Source: DASXZH01 sp036502005 (GTDB lineage: Bacteria > Armatimonadota > Fimbriimonadia > Fimbriimonadales > Fimbriimonadaceae). Taken from it: 64,000 nt of DNA. The first letter of the stretch is position 1. Every line of letters begins with the position of its first letter. The notes under the pieces were generated by a model. The model was given only the letters and a program-made list of their open reading frames with translations, ran no database searches and had not been told where the DNA came from. Of the stretch, positions 1 to 8,107 are shown piece after piece. The translations under genes were made by a program, and so were the position numbers. The stretch lies in assembly GCA_036502005.1 (NCBI GenBank), contig DASXZH010000016.1, forward strand, positions 1 through 64,000. Reading direction: 5' to 3'.

Positions 1-51
1 AAGTACAAAACGAAATCGTTCTTCCATTACCGAACACTCCTTCCATGGCAT
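1..51 (-). CDS. IS481-family transposase, N-terminal 17 residues only
   Basis: The minus strand from 51 reads MPWKECSVMEERFRFVL and runs off the window. This opening (MPWKE followed by MxxRxxFV) is the usual start of IS481-type transposases, which continue into a helix-turn-helix and an rve integrase core with a DDE triad. Only the first 17 residues are visible, so intactness cannot be judged. The LacI gene at 184-1200 lies just beyond the element end, so the insertion sits immediately downstream of that gene. Confidence 0.65.
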   Translation of the reverse strand, partial: MPWKECSVMEERFRFVL

Positions 52-138
52 TGACCTTGACCCTCCTAAAGGATCAAGGACACACCATGTGTAACCTATG
101 TGTCCGGAACAATGTGTAACCTATCTGTCGGAACGCTC
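1..138 (-). mobile_element. End of an IS481-type insertion sequence (cut by window edge)
   Basis: The left edge holds the start of a transposase gene on the minus strand and, just outside it, two near-identical 24-25 bp direct repeats (89-113 and 114-138) beginning ATGTGTAACCTAT and containing TGTCCGGAACA or TGTCGGAACG. TGTGTAACCTATGTGTCCGG-like sequences are typical of the ends of IS481-class elements. The doubled end may be two nested termini or binding sites. The exact outer border and any target duplication cannot be fixed because the other end lies outside the window. Confidence 0.6.
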
Positions 139-183
139 ATCTGGATTCTGGCTAAGTTCCCAAAAATTAGAGCAGCCAGAGGC

Positions 184-1200
184 CTACTTAGGCGGACAAG
201 TCGAGGCGCGAACATCAAATCCACCCTGCACAACCGTTTCCATAGGCCCCGAGAAATTGCCGTCGATCACCTTCACCAATTGGTGAATAGCAATCTCGCC
301 AATCTCAAAAAGGGGTTGCCGGGCCGAGGTCAGGCTCGGCCTAAGTTCGTCGCAAAAGGTGGTTGAATCAAACCCAACTACGGACAAATCCTCTGGAACA
401 CGCACCCCATACAGAGCAGCCTTGCGGATGAACTCGGAACCTACATAGTCGTTATTCGTCACCACCGCCGTGTGCTTCGGACCGGATTTTAAATAGTCGT
501 CAAGAGCGTTTAAGGGATCAATCTCAATCGGCGTCTCATCCGGATCCAAGCCGGACATTTTCATATGTGTAAGGTAAGACGAATACCTGGCATGCGTCTC
601 GGTTGTGCCATGCATCGTGTCCACCGCGAAGCCGATGCGCTTGTGCCCTAACTCGGCCAAGTGCCTAACAGAGCACCCGATCGCGTGAAAGTTATCGCAC
701 AAAACGGTGGGAAACTTGTTGTCGAAATAGTCAGCGTTCGAATGGATGGCCACAACTGGCGAGGAGCAGTTCATCAGCGTATCCCGGTTGTCCTTTGAGG
801 GAACATTGCTGTACCAAACGAGGCCATCGAAACGGCCGTCGGACATCGCCGCTTCCGGAACTTCGTTTAGCAGAAGGGGGCAAAGGCTGATCGTATAGCC
901 GTGGGCGAATGCGCCCTCGATCATTCCGTCCATTAAAGCGCAGAAATAACGAGAGCCATCGTTGAACTTCGGCCGCACAAAGCCGGCGCCGTGGGCAATG
1001 CCGATCATCATCGATTTCTGCGCGCGGAAGTTGCGCGCCGATATGTTAACCCTGTATCCCAAGTCGATGGCGGCCTGCTTCACGCGTTCGGCTGTCGCTT
1101 CGCTCACCCGGATGGCTATCGCCTTGTTGTGGAGCACGCGGGAACAAACAACCGGCGAAACGCCGGCCTTGGCCGCCACGTCGCGCAAGGTCACCGCCAT
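184..1200 (-). CDS. LacI-family transcriptional regulator
   Basis: A 338-residue protein with the LacI layout. Residues 1-55 form the DNA-binding helix-turn-helix and hinge helix (TLRDVAAKAGVSPVVCSRVL, then VSEATAERV). Residues 60-330 form a periplasmic-binding-protein-like sensor domain ending in the family motif VVGFDSTTFCDELRPSLTSARQP. It is about 64 bp downstream of the GH127 gene on the same strand, so it may be co-transcribed or use its own promoter. A GATT-N8-AATC palindrome lies 18 bp before its start. The neighbour suggests control of L-arabinose-containing glycan use, but the effector is not known. It is a paralogue of the LacI protein at 25921-26949. Confidence 0.92.
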   Translation of the reverse strand: MAVTLRDVAAKAGVSPVVCSRVLHNKAIAIRVSEATAERVKQAAIDLGYRVNISARNFRAQKSMMIGIAHGAGFVRPKFNDGSRYFCALMDGMIEGAFAHGYTISLCPLLLNEVPEAAMSDGRFDGLVWYSNVPSKDNRDTLMNCSSPVVAIHSNADYFDNKFPTVLCDNFHAIGCSVRHLAELGHKRIGFAVDTMHGTTETHARYSSYLTHMKMSGLDPDETPIEIDPLNALDDYLKSGPKHTAVVTNNDYVGSEFIRKAALYGVRVPEDLSVVGFDSTTFCDELRPSLTSARQPLFEIGEIAIHQLVKVIDGNFSGPMETVVQGGFDVRASTCPPK

Positions 1201-1217
1201 TTAGAACTCACATCCAT

Positions 1218-1233
1218 GATTACGCAAACAATC
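1218..1233. promoter_or_regulatory. Candidate LacI autoregulatory operator
   Basis: GATTACGCAAACAATC is a 16 bp imperfect palindrome with outer arms GATT and AATC, placed 18 bp before the LacI start at 1200. It resembles the GATTTA-N4-TAAATC sites linked to the second LacI protein of the window in length and outer bases, but the inner bases differ. The role is inferred. Confidence 0.35.
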
Positions 1234-1263
1234 TGGTCTATGAGTCTACTGCCAAGTAAGCCG

Positions 1264-3681
1264 TTACTCGACTCGCCATTGCTGAATGCCGGCCGACCAG
1301 CCGCTCTGGAGGGTCACCTCCAGCCTTAACTCCTTCGTTTGAACCGGCTTAAAGTGAACCATGTTGTAGGTATCCACGTTGTTTCCGTAGCTATCCAAAT
1401 TCTCCACGGGTTTCCAAGAATCGCCATCTTTATACAGGATCCTCCAAGAGGCAGGGATTCGGCACTGGCCCATTCCGGTGTCGTCAAACCAATAGAGCTG
1501 GCAGGAAGAGACATTCTCGACTTTCGGAAACGTATAAACCGCCCATTCGGTGCTGCCCTTGAGGGGCCACCAGTGAAAGAACTCAGTTTGGTCGATGGAG
1601 CTTTTCGGCTCGTGGGGATCGTTGATGGCCAGAGGGGTTGAGTTCGGCGCGGGAGACGTCGTCACTTTTGCCGAAGAGGCGAGGGTTGGATAGGGACTCG
1701 GTGAGGCGTTCTCCTCGGAATCGGGAATCCAAACCGTCATTTCACCGGGACCCCGGTTCGCCCATGCGTAATATGGGATCGCCGTAAAAGGCTGTTTCTT
1801 CTTCACAATCTTCCCGTTTACATCGCGGGAAAGGGAGAATGCCTCGCTTTGGAGGACGGTGACACCTTTGAGCAGGGCAGGTTCGAATTTGGCGTCAAAA
1901 GCGGCGTTCTCTGGCAACATAAGGTTGCGAATCTTGCCATTGGGATTGTCTGGCCATTCCGCGCAGTAGACAATAGGCCCCCGTTGAAGCGCGATTCGAC
2001 TTCGATCGGAAACAACCGCGTTGTTAGCGACCACCTTCCGAACGGGCATTGGGAGATTGAGCTCCACCACATCTCCTTTCTTCCAAGATCGCTCAAGCAC
2101 CGCGTACCCCTTATCGAGCGCGATCGGCTTTGACTTACCGTTGACCTTCAAAGTTGGGAATTCCGTATTCTTATCTGCAAATCGGTAGAGGTCGCTGGGG
2201 ACGGGTTCGTTCTGTGCCCAACCAGGAATCCGAACCCGCAAAGTAAACGCGCTCGGTTTCAAGTCTGCCAATTCCAGGTGAATGTCTCCGTTCCAAGGAT
2301 AAGCGGTCTTCTGCTTAACAACGATCTTCCGGCCATCGGCCAAGGTAACCGTGCCCGTTCCCGATGCGAAGAGATTGACATACAGGTTATCGCCCTTTTC
2401 CGCATAAACATAACCCGGAATGGATGGCATGAACCGAGTGATGTTGCCCGGGCAGCATGGTGTTCCAAACCATGCGCTTCGCTGATATTGGCCCCGGCTT
2501 TCAAGCGGATTTGGATAGAAATAGGTGTCGCCGGCCAAACTAACTCCGGCAAGCAGTCCGTTGTAGAGGGTCCGCTCGAAAACGTCAACATAGCGGGCAT
2601 CCCCGTGCAGTAAGAACAGCCTATAGTTCCAGAAATCGTTAGCCACCGCAGCGCACGTTTCGCAATAGGCGCTCATGTTTGGCAGCTCGTAGTTTGCTCC
2701 GAATGCCTCGCCCCAGCCGATCGCCCCGATTCCTCCGGTAACGTAGAGCTTCTTGCCCACCACGTTGTCCCAAATCGTGTCGATTGCATGAACGTAGGGT
2801 TTGTCGCCGGTAAGCGCAGCCACATCAGCAACTCCTGCGTATAGATAGCCCGCCCGCACTGCGTGCCCAACGGCCTCCGTCTGATCCACAACCGGCTCTT
2901 GGGCCTGCCAATAAGAACCTCCGCCCCCGCGTGAGTCGATGAAGAACTTAGCAAGATCCAGATAATCCTTGTCACCAGTGACGCGATAAAGCTTAGCCAG
3001 GCCCATCTCGACAACCTCGTGTCCGGGCCAGATCTTTCTCTTGCCGGGGCCAAACGTTTTAACGAGAAGATTGGCGTTCTTTAGCGCGACGTCCAATAGC
3101 GTTCGCTTGCTGGTCGCCTCGTAGTGAGCGACGGCCGATTCATATAGGTGCCCGGAATCGTACAGTTCGTGGCTCTGCTCTTCTTCGTTAACCCAGCGCT
3201 CGGGTCCAGACCATTTATGGGGATGGGCGGGATTGATTGTGCGAGCCGTGTAAAGATATCCATCCGGCTCCTGGGCAGCAGCGATTTTAGTGATCAAATG
3301 GTCGACATAGGCGCTGAGTTTGGAATCGGGATGAACGCTGAGGGAGTAGGAAGCGCCTTCCACTATCTTGTAGATATCAGTGTCGTCATACGGATTATCC
3401 GGCAAGAGCTTTTCCGCTGAGGTATCGCCATGGAGGGTCTTAGCAGCGCTTACAAAATTGCGAACCCGGTTCGTTTCCTCGCATTTCTCAAACGCAGTTG
3501 GGATAGAAACGGTGCGGTTGACCTCAAGACGAGGCGCCCAAAACTGGTCCGTGAAGTGAACGGCGGAGAAAGGCACTGGCCTCACGGGGTAGTCAAGGGC
3601 TAAAGGAACCATTCCTGGCCCGCTTCCCTCGGGATTCGGTATCGAAGCTATGGCAGCGGCAACGGACAGTATTGGAAGCAT
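1264..3681 (-). CDS. GH127 beta-L-arabinofuranosidase (DUF1680)
   Basis: An 805-residue GH127 (DUF1680) protein of the HypBA1 type, expected to release beta-L-arabinofuranose from arabinooligosaccharides. The alpha/alpha-barrel carries the family's metal and catalytic pieces: ETC (Glu about 341, Cys about 343) and the Cys pair in TPCCPGN (about 409-410). In this family these residues bind zinc, and one Cys is the nucleophile. A C-terminal beta-rich domain follows. I start at the ATG at 3681 because GGAGAAAAA precedes it and it begins a signal-peptide-like stretch (MLPILSVAAAIASIPNP); an in-frame start 18 bp upstream is less likely. It is transcribed toward the LacI gene. Confidence 0.9.
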   Translation of the reverse strand: MLPILSVAAAIASIPNPEGSGPGMVPLALDYPVRPVPFSAVHFTDQFWAPRLEVNRTVSIPTAFEKCEETNRVRNFVSAAKTLHGDTSAEKLLPDNPYDDTDIYKIVEGASYSLSVHPDSKLSAYVDHLITKIAAAQEPDGYLYTARTINPAHPHKWSGPERWVNEEEQSHELYDSGHLYESAVAHYEATSKRTLLDVALKNANLLVKTFGPGKRKIWPGHEVVEMGLAKLYRVTGDKDYLDLAKFFIDSRGGGGSYWQAQEPVVDQTEAVGHAVRAGYLYAGVADVAALTGDKPYVHAIDTIWDNVVGKKLYVTGGIGAIGWGEAFGANYELPNMSAYCETCAAVANDFWNYRLFLLHGDARYVDVFERTLYNGLLAGVSLAGDTYFYPNPLESRGQYQRSAWFGTPCCPGNITRFMPSIPGYVYAEKGDNLYVNLFASGTGTVTLADGRKIVVKQKTAYPWNGDIHLELADLKPSAFTLRVRIPGWAQNEPVPSDLYRFADKNTEFPTLKVNGKSKPIALDKGYAVLERSWKKGDVVELNLPMPVRKVVANNAVVSDRSRIALQRGPIVYCAEWPDNPNGKIRNLMLPENAAFDAKFEPALLKGVTVLQSEAFSLSRDVNGKIVKKKQPFTAIPYYAWANRGPGEMTVWIPDSEENASPSPYPTLASSAKVTTSPAPNSTPLAINDPHEPKSSIDQTEFFHWWPLKGSTEWAVYTFPKVENVSSCQLYWFDDTGMGQCRIPASWRILYKDGDSWKPVENLDSYGNNVDTYNMVHFKPVQTKELRLEVTLQSGWSAGIQQWRVE

Positions 3682-3711
3682 TTTTTCTCCAAAAACCAAC
3701 AGGATATGGCT

Positions 3712-3729
3712 TATTCCTTAGTGGGAATA
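3712..3729. promoter_or_regulatory. Inverted repeat before the GH127 gene
   Basis: TATTCC-TTAGTG-GGAATA is a perfect 6 bp inverted repeat about 30 bp upstream of the GH127 start. On the minus strand it includes TATATT, a plausible -10 element. It could be an operator, but no second exact copy was found. Confidence 0.3.
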
Positions 3730-3921
3730 TAGCACAGCTTTTTTGGCGCCTGTTGGTCGCCGCGAGGCCATTTCGGTTCGACCTAGTCCTGTACACGATG
3801 CTCTAGTTTTTTGTCTCAATGTAAGGGGAAAAAGTAGTTAAAGCCAAGCCTAACAATCTAAACGGAAATTTATCAGGTTCAAATCGAAAAATATATATTC
3901 TTACATCGCTATGGATTACAT

Positions 3922-3950
3922 TTGCTCTTGAGCCCGATTTGTTCTATACT
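3922..3950 (+). promoter_or_regulatory. Sigma-70-like promoter for the prepilin gene
   Basis: TTGCTC at 3922-3927 and TATACT at 3945-3950 are separated by exactly 17 bp, a good match to a housekeeping promoter. Transcription would begin near 3957 and leave a leader of about 300 nt before the prepilin gene. Confidence 0.5.
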
Positions 3951-4255
3951 AGCGTAACATAATGGACTTGCTATTTGAGGCTGAATCAGCATACGATCTG
4001 CTCATTGCAAGGTGGGCGGACAGGTGGCACTTTCACTGGGGGCTAAATCCAGGGAAGAAAAAAAGTTTAATAGCATTACCGTTTAGCTATGATCTGTGTT
4101 AATATGATATGTAATGCTCTATCTCGGGCTTTTGGTCCGTATTTAGAATTTATTAGAAATGGGTAAGGCCGTCTTCGAAAGGCGATGGCTTTAGGAATGT
4201 GCAACGAAAAGCAGCGCTATGCGCCGCCGCAATAATCTTCTCATAGGTGAGAAAT
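3951..4255 (+). other. Long untranslated leader of the prepilin gene
   Basis: About 300 bp without a credible reading frame between the predicted promoter and the prepilin start. It can fold locally: GCCGTC near 4167 can pair with GATGGC near 4184 across an A-rich loop. I looked for a cyclic-di-GMP riboswitch and did not find its conserved bases. A second AT-rich promoter-like stretch lies near 4080-4125. The function is unknown. Confidence 0.3.
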
Positions 4256-5155
4256 ATGTTAAATAAGAATCGAGGCTTTACGTTAATCGAACTTCTCGTC
4301 GTGATCGCGATCATCGCGATCCTCGCCGCAATACTATTCCCTGTCTTTGCCCAAGCAAAGCAGGCTGCGAAACAAACCGCAGCACTTTCGAACGCAAAGC
4401 AACAGGGGCTGGCTGTTGTTATGTATTCGAATGACTATGACGACAATTCGCCCATCTCGATAGATCCGGCGGATTGGTATCTTGCCGGTGGCGGTCTGAA
4501 CCCAGACCGTGGCCAATACGCCTTTGCAGGCTCCGAAGATCCATGCGGAGCCGATACCGACCCCAACAACGGTGGCGCTGGAGGCTGTTTACTTGGATGG
4601 AACGATCCAGATACAACGCCCAACTGGGCAGCAATGATCCTTCCCTACGTAAAGAGCTTGCCGCTCTTCACGGACTCCGCATTGCAGGTTCCCACCGGCG
4701 TGGCGTGGAGCTATGACACTCACGCCAATGCAGGAAACTCGAGCTACATCTTCAACGGTGGAGCGCTAAACGTTTCCCTCACCACTGCTTCAGCTCCTAC
4801 AGATCTGATCACCCTTTACGGGCAGGTCACCACGAAGCGCGAGGCAGACGTCCAACCGGCGATCTGGGACTATGACTTCCTTGCAACAGGTCCTTCCATG
4901 AACGGAATCGACATTAGTTGGGCCGGCGACACGTACAACAATGGCGATAACTATGCGTTCGCCGATGGACACGCAAAGTACAAAAAGAGGACCGCTATCA
5001 CCTTCCGAAACTTCGGAATTTCTGGCAGCGTGTGGTGCTATCAAGCGTATGACTGCTCACAGGCATTCCCTGCAGCCACAACTTCCTTGACTGATCCCAC
5101 CATCAACCCGAACTATTGGGGAGCATGGGGATTTGTCAACATTTCAAATATGTAG
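4256..5155 (+). CDS. Prepilin-like protein, DUF1559/type II pseudopilin class
   Basis: A 299-residue protein with a class III prepilin leader: a short basic stretch, then G-FTLIELLVVIAI and a long hydrophobic helix running to PVFAQAK. A prepilin peptidase would cut after the Gly and methylate the Phe. The globular part holds YSNDYDD near residue 65 and ends near the family signature FADGHAKY, as in the DUF1559 pilins expanded in Armatimonadota and Planctomycetota. Four cysteines could form disulfides. I use the ATG at 4256 because AGGTGAG lies 5 bp ahead; a GTG 9 bp upstream overlaps that site. A hairpin and a small lipoprotein gene follow. Its substrate or partner is unknown. Confidence 0.88.
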   Translation: MLNKNRGFTLIELLVVIAIIAILAAILFPVFAQAKQAAKQTAALSNAKQQGLAVVMYSNDYDDNSPISIDPADWYLAGGGLNPDRGQYAFAGSEDPCGADTDPNNGGAGGCLLGWNDPDTTPNWAAMILPYVKSLPLFTDSALQVPTGVAWSYDTHANAGNSSYIFNGGALNVSLTTASAPTDLITLYGQVTTKREADVQPAIWDYDFLATGPSMNGIDISWAGDTYNNGDNYAFADGHAKYKKRTAITFRNFGISGSVWCYQAYDCSQAFPAATTSLTDPTINPNYWGAWGFVNISNM

Positions 5156-5165
5156 CTTGTAACTC

Positions 5166-5193
5166 GTTCCACCCGGAAGTTTCCGGGTGGAAC
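5166..5193 (+). terminator. Strong hairpin after the prepilin gene
   Basis: GTTCCACCCGG and CCGGGTGGAAC form a perfect 11 bp stem with a 6-base loop, 10 bp after the prepilin stop. There is no clean T-run after it, so it may be an RNA-stabilising or attenuating hairpin between the pilin and the lipoprotein gene rather than a full terminator. Confidence 0.5.
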
Positions 5194-5219
5194 AAACTAC
5201 TTTCGCACTTTGAACACTT

Positions 5220-5438
5220 ATGATTTGTAAAAGGTTGCTTGTATTTATTTCCGCTGTTTTGCTTGGTGCAGTCGTCTGCGGATGCAACGACCAAACAGTT
5301 CCTTCTCAGAGAATCTTGGACCAAATGAACGCTCAACGAGCGAGTCAGGGTAAAAGACGATCTAACTCGGGCAGGACCCCGATCACGCCCGAAATGGCCA
5401 AAGGCAACGCCCCCGCGCCGAGCGGCGGAGCGCGTTAA
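5220..5438 (+). CDS. Small lipoprotein
   Basis: A 72-residue protein with a basic start, a hydrophobic stretch and the lipobox-like VCGC (Cys about 22), followed by a short polar, proline-rich tail. It should be lipid-anchored at the cell envelope. I do not recognise a family. It lies 64 bp after a prepilin gene, and the second prepilin of the window (26954) is also followed by a small lipoprotein gene, so the two may act together. The ribosome-binding site is weak. Confidence 0.6.
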   Translation: MICKRLLVFISAVLLGAVVCGCNDQTVPSQRILDQMNAQRASQGKRRSNSGRTPITPEMAKGNAPAPSGGAR

Positions 5439-5562
5439 CCCGCTGACAGTCAAATTTGTCTGACTGAACAAGTAACTACTCATAGCTTGCAATGGCCCCA
5501 GTAATGCGGCCGTTTGCAAGCTTTTTTGTAACTCCCGAGAGCGAGCCCAAAATGGTGACTGG

Positions 5563-5725
5563 GGTGCCCCCTATATGTGAGGGTGCAAAGTCGGACAGAT
5601 CTTTGCATACGTGGCAGGCCACATACCAGACTGCCACCGAACGAAGGGGGAACCAGTGGAGCGAGGAACGAGCGGAACTGGAGGGGGTGGCAATCGGGCT
5701 CGTCGCGACTAGCGACACCACAAAA
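5563..5725 (+). repeat. Dispersed repeat with conserved ends, copy A
   Basis: One of three copies in the window (others at 21208-21370, inverted, and 53354-53487). The left end GGTGCCCCCTATATGTGAGG and the right end, from GAGCGGAACTGGAGGGGGTGG to GCGACTAGCGACACCACAA, match the other copies, while the middle about 60 bp differs. It fills most of the gap between the lipoprotein gene and the GH51 gene. No reading frame in it looks real. Confidence 0.75.
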
Positions 5726-5773
5726 AGCAGTGGTTTCGAAATCAGTTCTCGAATCCACGGTTTGAAGCCCAGT

Positions 5774-7276
5774 TCACTCCCCAGGCATTAGTGCGAACGT
5801 CCCCGCCCAGATAGAAAGCGGCGGCATCTCAAAAATTGCCGAACCGTGGCAGATCTTTATATCCGTGAAGTTAATGCTGCGCACGCGGTTCGGATCTTCG
5901 AACGTGTTCGCGTCCTTTGGCCCGTTGCCAGCCACAATTTCCGAACTCAACACTCTTTCAATTGGCGCGTCGGCGATCCGCACTTTCACCGTCATCGGTT
6001 TGGTGAGATGACGATTTGTAGCAAACACGCTCACTTCATCGCCATTTAGAATGGCGCTTGCATCGATATATTCCGCCCGGCCGTGCTCCTTTGACTCGTA
6101 GGATGGCCCCTCAGTGGCGATCTGCAAAGCAATCCCCGTCCTCCTGCTCGAAAACATTTCGAAGGGATAGAAAATTGTCTGAAGAAGCATGGAATCGCCC
6201 TCCGTCAGAATGGGAGCGATCACGTTCACGATCTGGGCTAAATTCGCTATCTTAACGGCGTCTGCGTGGCGGACAAAGCTGTTCAAGAACCCGGCGACCA
6301 CCACAGCGTCTTCCAGGTTGTAGTGTTCCTCAAGCAAGTGGGGCGCATACTTGCCCCTCCCATCCAAATGATCGCCGGAGCGCGCACGGTACCACACGTT
6401 CCATTCGTCAAAGCTAAGCCGAGCCAGCCGCTTAGTTTTTCGGACCCGGTGAACGAAGCGGCACATGGCAAACGCTTCCTCGATCTGGGCATCCACGCTG
6501 TTGGTGACAGCAAGATACTCCTCGGTGTCATCGTCGGCATTCCCCACGTAGCGGTGAACACTGATGTAATCCGCCTCATCCCTTAGATGCTCCAGAACAA
6601 TGCGGTCCCATTCCAAATAAGTTGGCAGATCGGGGGCACAAGAGCCACAGGCAACTAGCTCAATGTTGGGGTCGCACATTTTCATCATGCGTGCGGCCTG
6701 CTGAGCCTTAATCGCATAATGGTCGGCAGGCACGTGGCCAATCTGCCAGTGCCCATCCATTTCGTTGCCAAGACACCAAAGCTTTACGCGATGGGCATCC
6801 GCAAACCCGTGGTCAACGCGTAAATCGGCATATTTCCCTCCGCATTCAACGTTGCAATACTCGACCAGATTGCGGGCTTCCTCGGGCGTGCCCGTACCGA
6901 GATTCACCGCGATCATGGGAGTCCATTTCATCTTCCTAGCTAGCTCGATGAACTCGTTCGTGCCAATCTCATTGCATTCCAGGCTTGACCAGGCGATGTC
7001 GCGCACGAGCGGCCTATCCTGCCGAGGGCCGACGCCATCAAGCCAGTGGTAGCCGCTTACAAAGTTGCCCCCCGGGTAGCGCATAGCCGTAAACTTTAGC
7101 CGGTCTAGGGCTGCCATAACGTCTTTTCGCCAACCATTAGCGTCGCTATGGACGCTTTTCGGATTGTAGAGGCCGTCGTAAACGGCCCTGCCAAGGTGCT
7201 CCAGAAAACCTCCGAAAACGCGTGGGTCGACTTTGTCGACTTGGAGCCGGGTATGGAGATGGATAGTAGTGTTCAT
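5774..7276 (-). CDS. GH51 alpha-L-arabinofuranosidase (intracellular)
   Basis: A 500-residue GH51 enzyme that removes alpha-L-arabinofuranosyl groups from arabinan or arabinoxylan oligosaccharides. The (beta/alpha)8 barrel carries the acid/base Glu in CLGNEMDGHW (E172) and the nucleophile Glu in LSFDEWNVWY (E291), both at the spacing usual for the family. A C-terminal beta domain (about 390-500) is present. It has no signal peptide, so it should act in the cytoplasm on oligosaccharides brought in by the ABC transporter encoded just upstream. It is the last gene of the leftward operon and starts 9 bp after the permease stop. Confidence 0.94.
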   Translation of the reverse strand: MNTTIHLHTRLQVDKVDPRVFGGFLEHLGRAVYDGLYNPKSVHSDANGWRKDVMAALDRLKFTAMRYPGGNFVSGYHWLDGVGPRQDRPLVRDIAWSSLECNEIGTNEFIELARKMKWTPMIAVNLGTGTPEEARNLVEYCNVECGGKYADLRVDHGFADAHRVKLWCLGNEMDGHWQIGHVPADHYAIKAQQAARMMKMCDPNIELVACGSCAPDLPTYLEWDRIVLEHLRDEADYISVHRYVGNADDDTEEYLAVTNSVDAQIEEAFAMCRFVHRVRKTKRLARLSFDEWNVWYRARSGDHLDGRGKYAPHLLEEHYNLEDAVVVAGFLNSFVRHADAVKIANLAQIVNVIAPILTEGDSMLLQTIFYPFEMFSSRRTGIALQIATEGPSYESKEHGRAEYIDASAILNGDEVSVFATNRHLTKPMTVKVRIADAPIERVLSSEIVAGNGPKDANTFEDPNRVRSINFTDIKICHGSAIFEMPPLSIWAGTFALMPGE

Positions 7277-7285
7277 ATAATCGCG

Positions 7286-8107
7286 TTAGTCTTTCAGTCC
7301 GGTTGCGGACATGCTTTCAATAATCTGTTTTTGGAAAATCAGGAAAACCAAAATGAGCGGAACCATGGAGAGGGTGCTTGTGGCTAGCGTGCGCCCATAC
7401 TCCGTGTAATAAGAGGATTGGTAGAGTGCGATTCCAACAGGGAGGGTGTAGTTTCTCACGGAATCCATAAACACCAGGGGTCCCAAAAAGTCGTTCCAGG
7501 ATCCGATAAACGTGAAGACACCGAGCGCGGCCATCGCCGGCGCGCACAGGGGAAGGCAAATATTAACGTAGATCCCCCACTTCGAACAGCCGTCGAGAAC
7601 GGCCGCTTCCTCCAAAGCGGGCGGAATGGCCTTCATAAACTGGGCCAGCATGAACACCCCAAATCCTCCTGCTGTCGCAGGGACGATAAGCGCAAGAGGA
7701 GTGTCCAACCAGTGAAACCATCCTAACATCAAGTAGACCGGGATAAGAAATAGCTGACCCGGGATCATCAGGGAGATCACGATAATGGCGAGGATGGTGT
7801 TCGAGCCACGCACCTTCAACCGGGCGACTGCAAAGGCGCATAAAGAAGAAAAGAGGAGAACCAAGAAGGTAACAGAGCTGGAAATGAACAGGCTGTTTAG
7901 CAGCCACTGCATAAATGGCGCCTCTTCCGTTCCCTTCAGCGTGGAGCGAAAATTCTCCAGCGTCCAATGGTGCGGTATGGCCGAGCTTGGATTCAAGACC
8001 TCGCTCTCCGGCTTGAACGCGGTGAGAAACATTAAAACGGCGGGCGCAAGGAAGACGAATGCAACCGCAATCATCACAACCGTTATCACCCAGCGCTTCG
8101 TTTTCAA
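7286..8107 (-). CDS. Carbohydrate ABC transporter permease (MalG type)
   Basis: A 273-residue inner-membrane permease of the CUT1 sugar ABC family, with about six membrane helices and the EAA loop EEAAVLDGCSKWGIYVNICLPL, which contacts the ATPase. The true start is the TTG at 8105-8107: GGAGG lies 8 bp ahead and it overlaps the stop of the previous permease in the arrangement TTGA. The longer open frame reaching 8536 is not coding in its first part, because it lies over the other permease gene. It works with the permease at 8104-8967 and the binding protein at 8964-10250 to import pentose oligosaccharides. Confidence 0.9.
   Translation of the reverse strand: MKTKRWVITVVMIAVAFVFLAPAVLMFLTAFKPESEVLNPSSAIPHHWTLENFRSTLKGTEEAPFMQWLLNSLFISSSVTFLVLLFSSLCAFAVARLKVRGSNTILAIIVISLMIPGQLFLIPVYLMLGWFHWLDTPLALIVPATAGGFGVFMLAQFMKAIPPALEEAAVLDGCSKWGIYVNICLPLCAPAMAALGVFTFIGSWNDFLGPLVFMDSVRNYTLPVGIALYQSSYYTEYGRTLATSTLSMVPLILVFLIFQKQIIESMSATGLKD

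Noticed and set aside
98..366. Two short plus-strand frames near the left edge
   Set aside because: They lie over the IS end repeats and the end of the LacI gene in the opposite direction; no family content.
4120..4255. Cyclic-di-GMP riboswitch in the prepilin leader
   Set aside because: The conserved GCAAACC and GGGACGCAAAGCC elements are absent; only a generic hairpin is visible.
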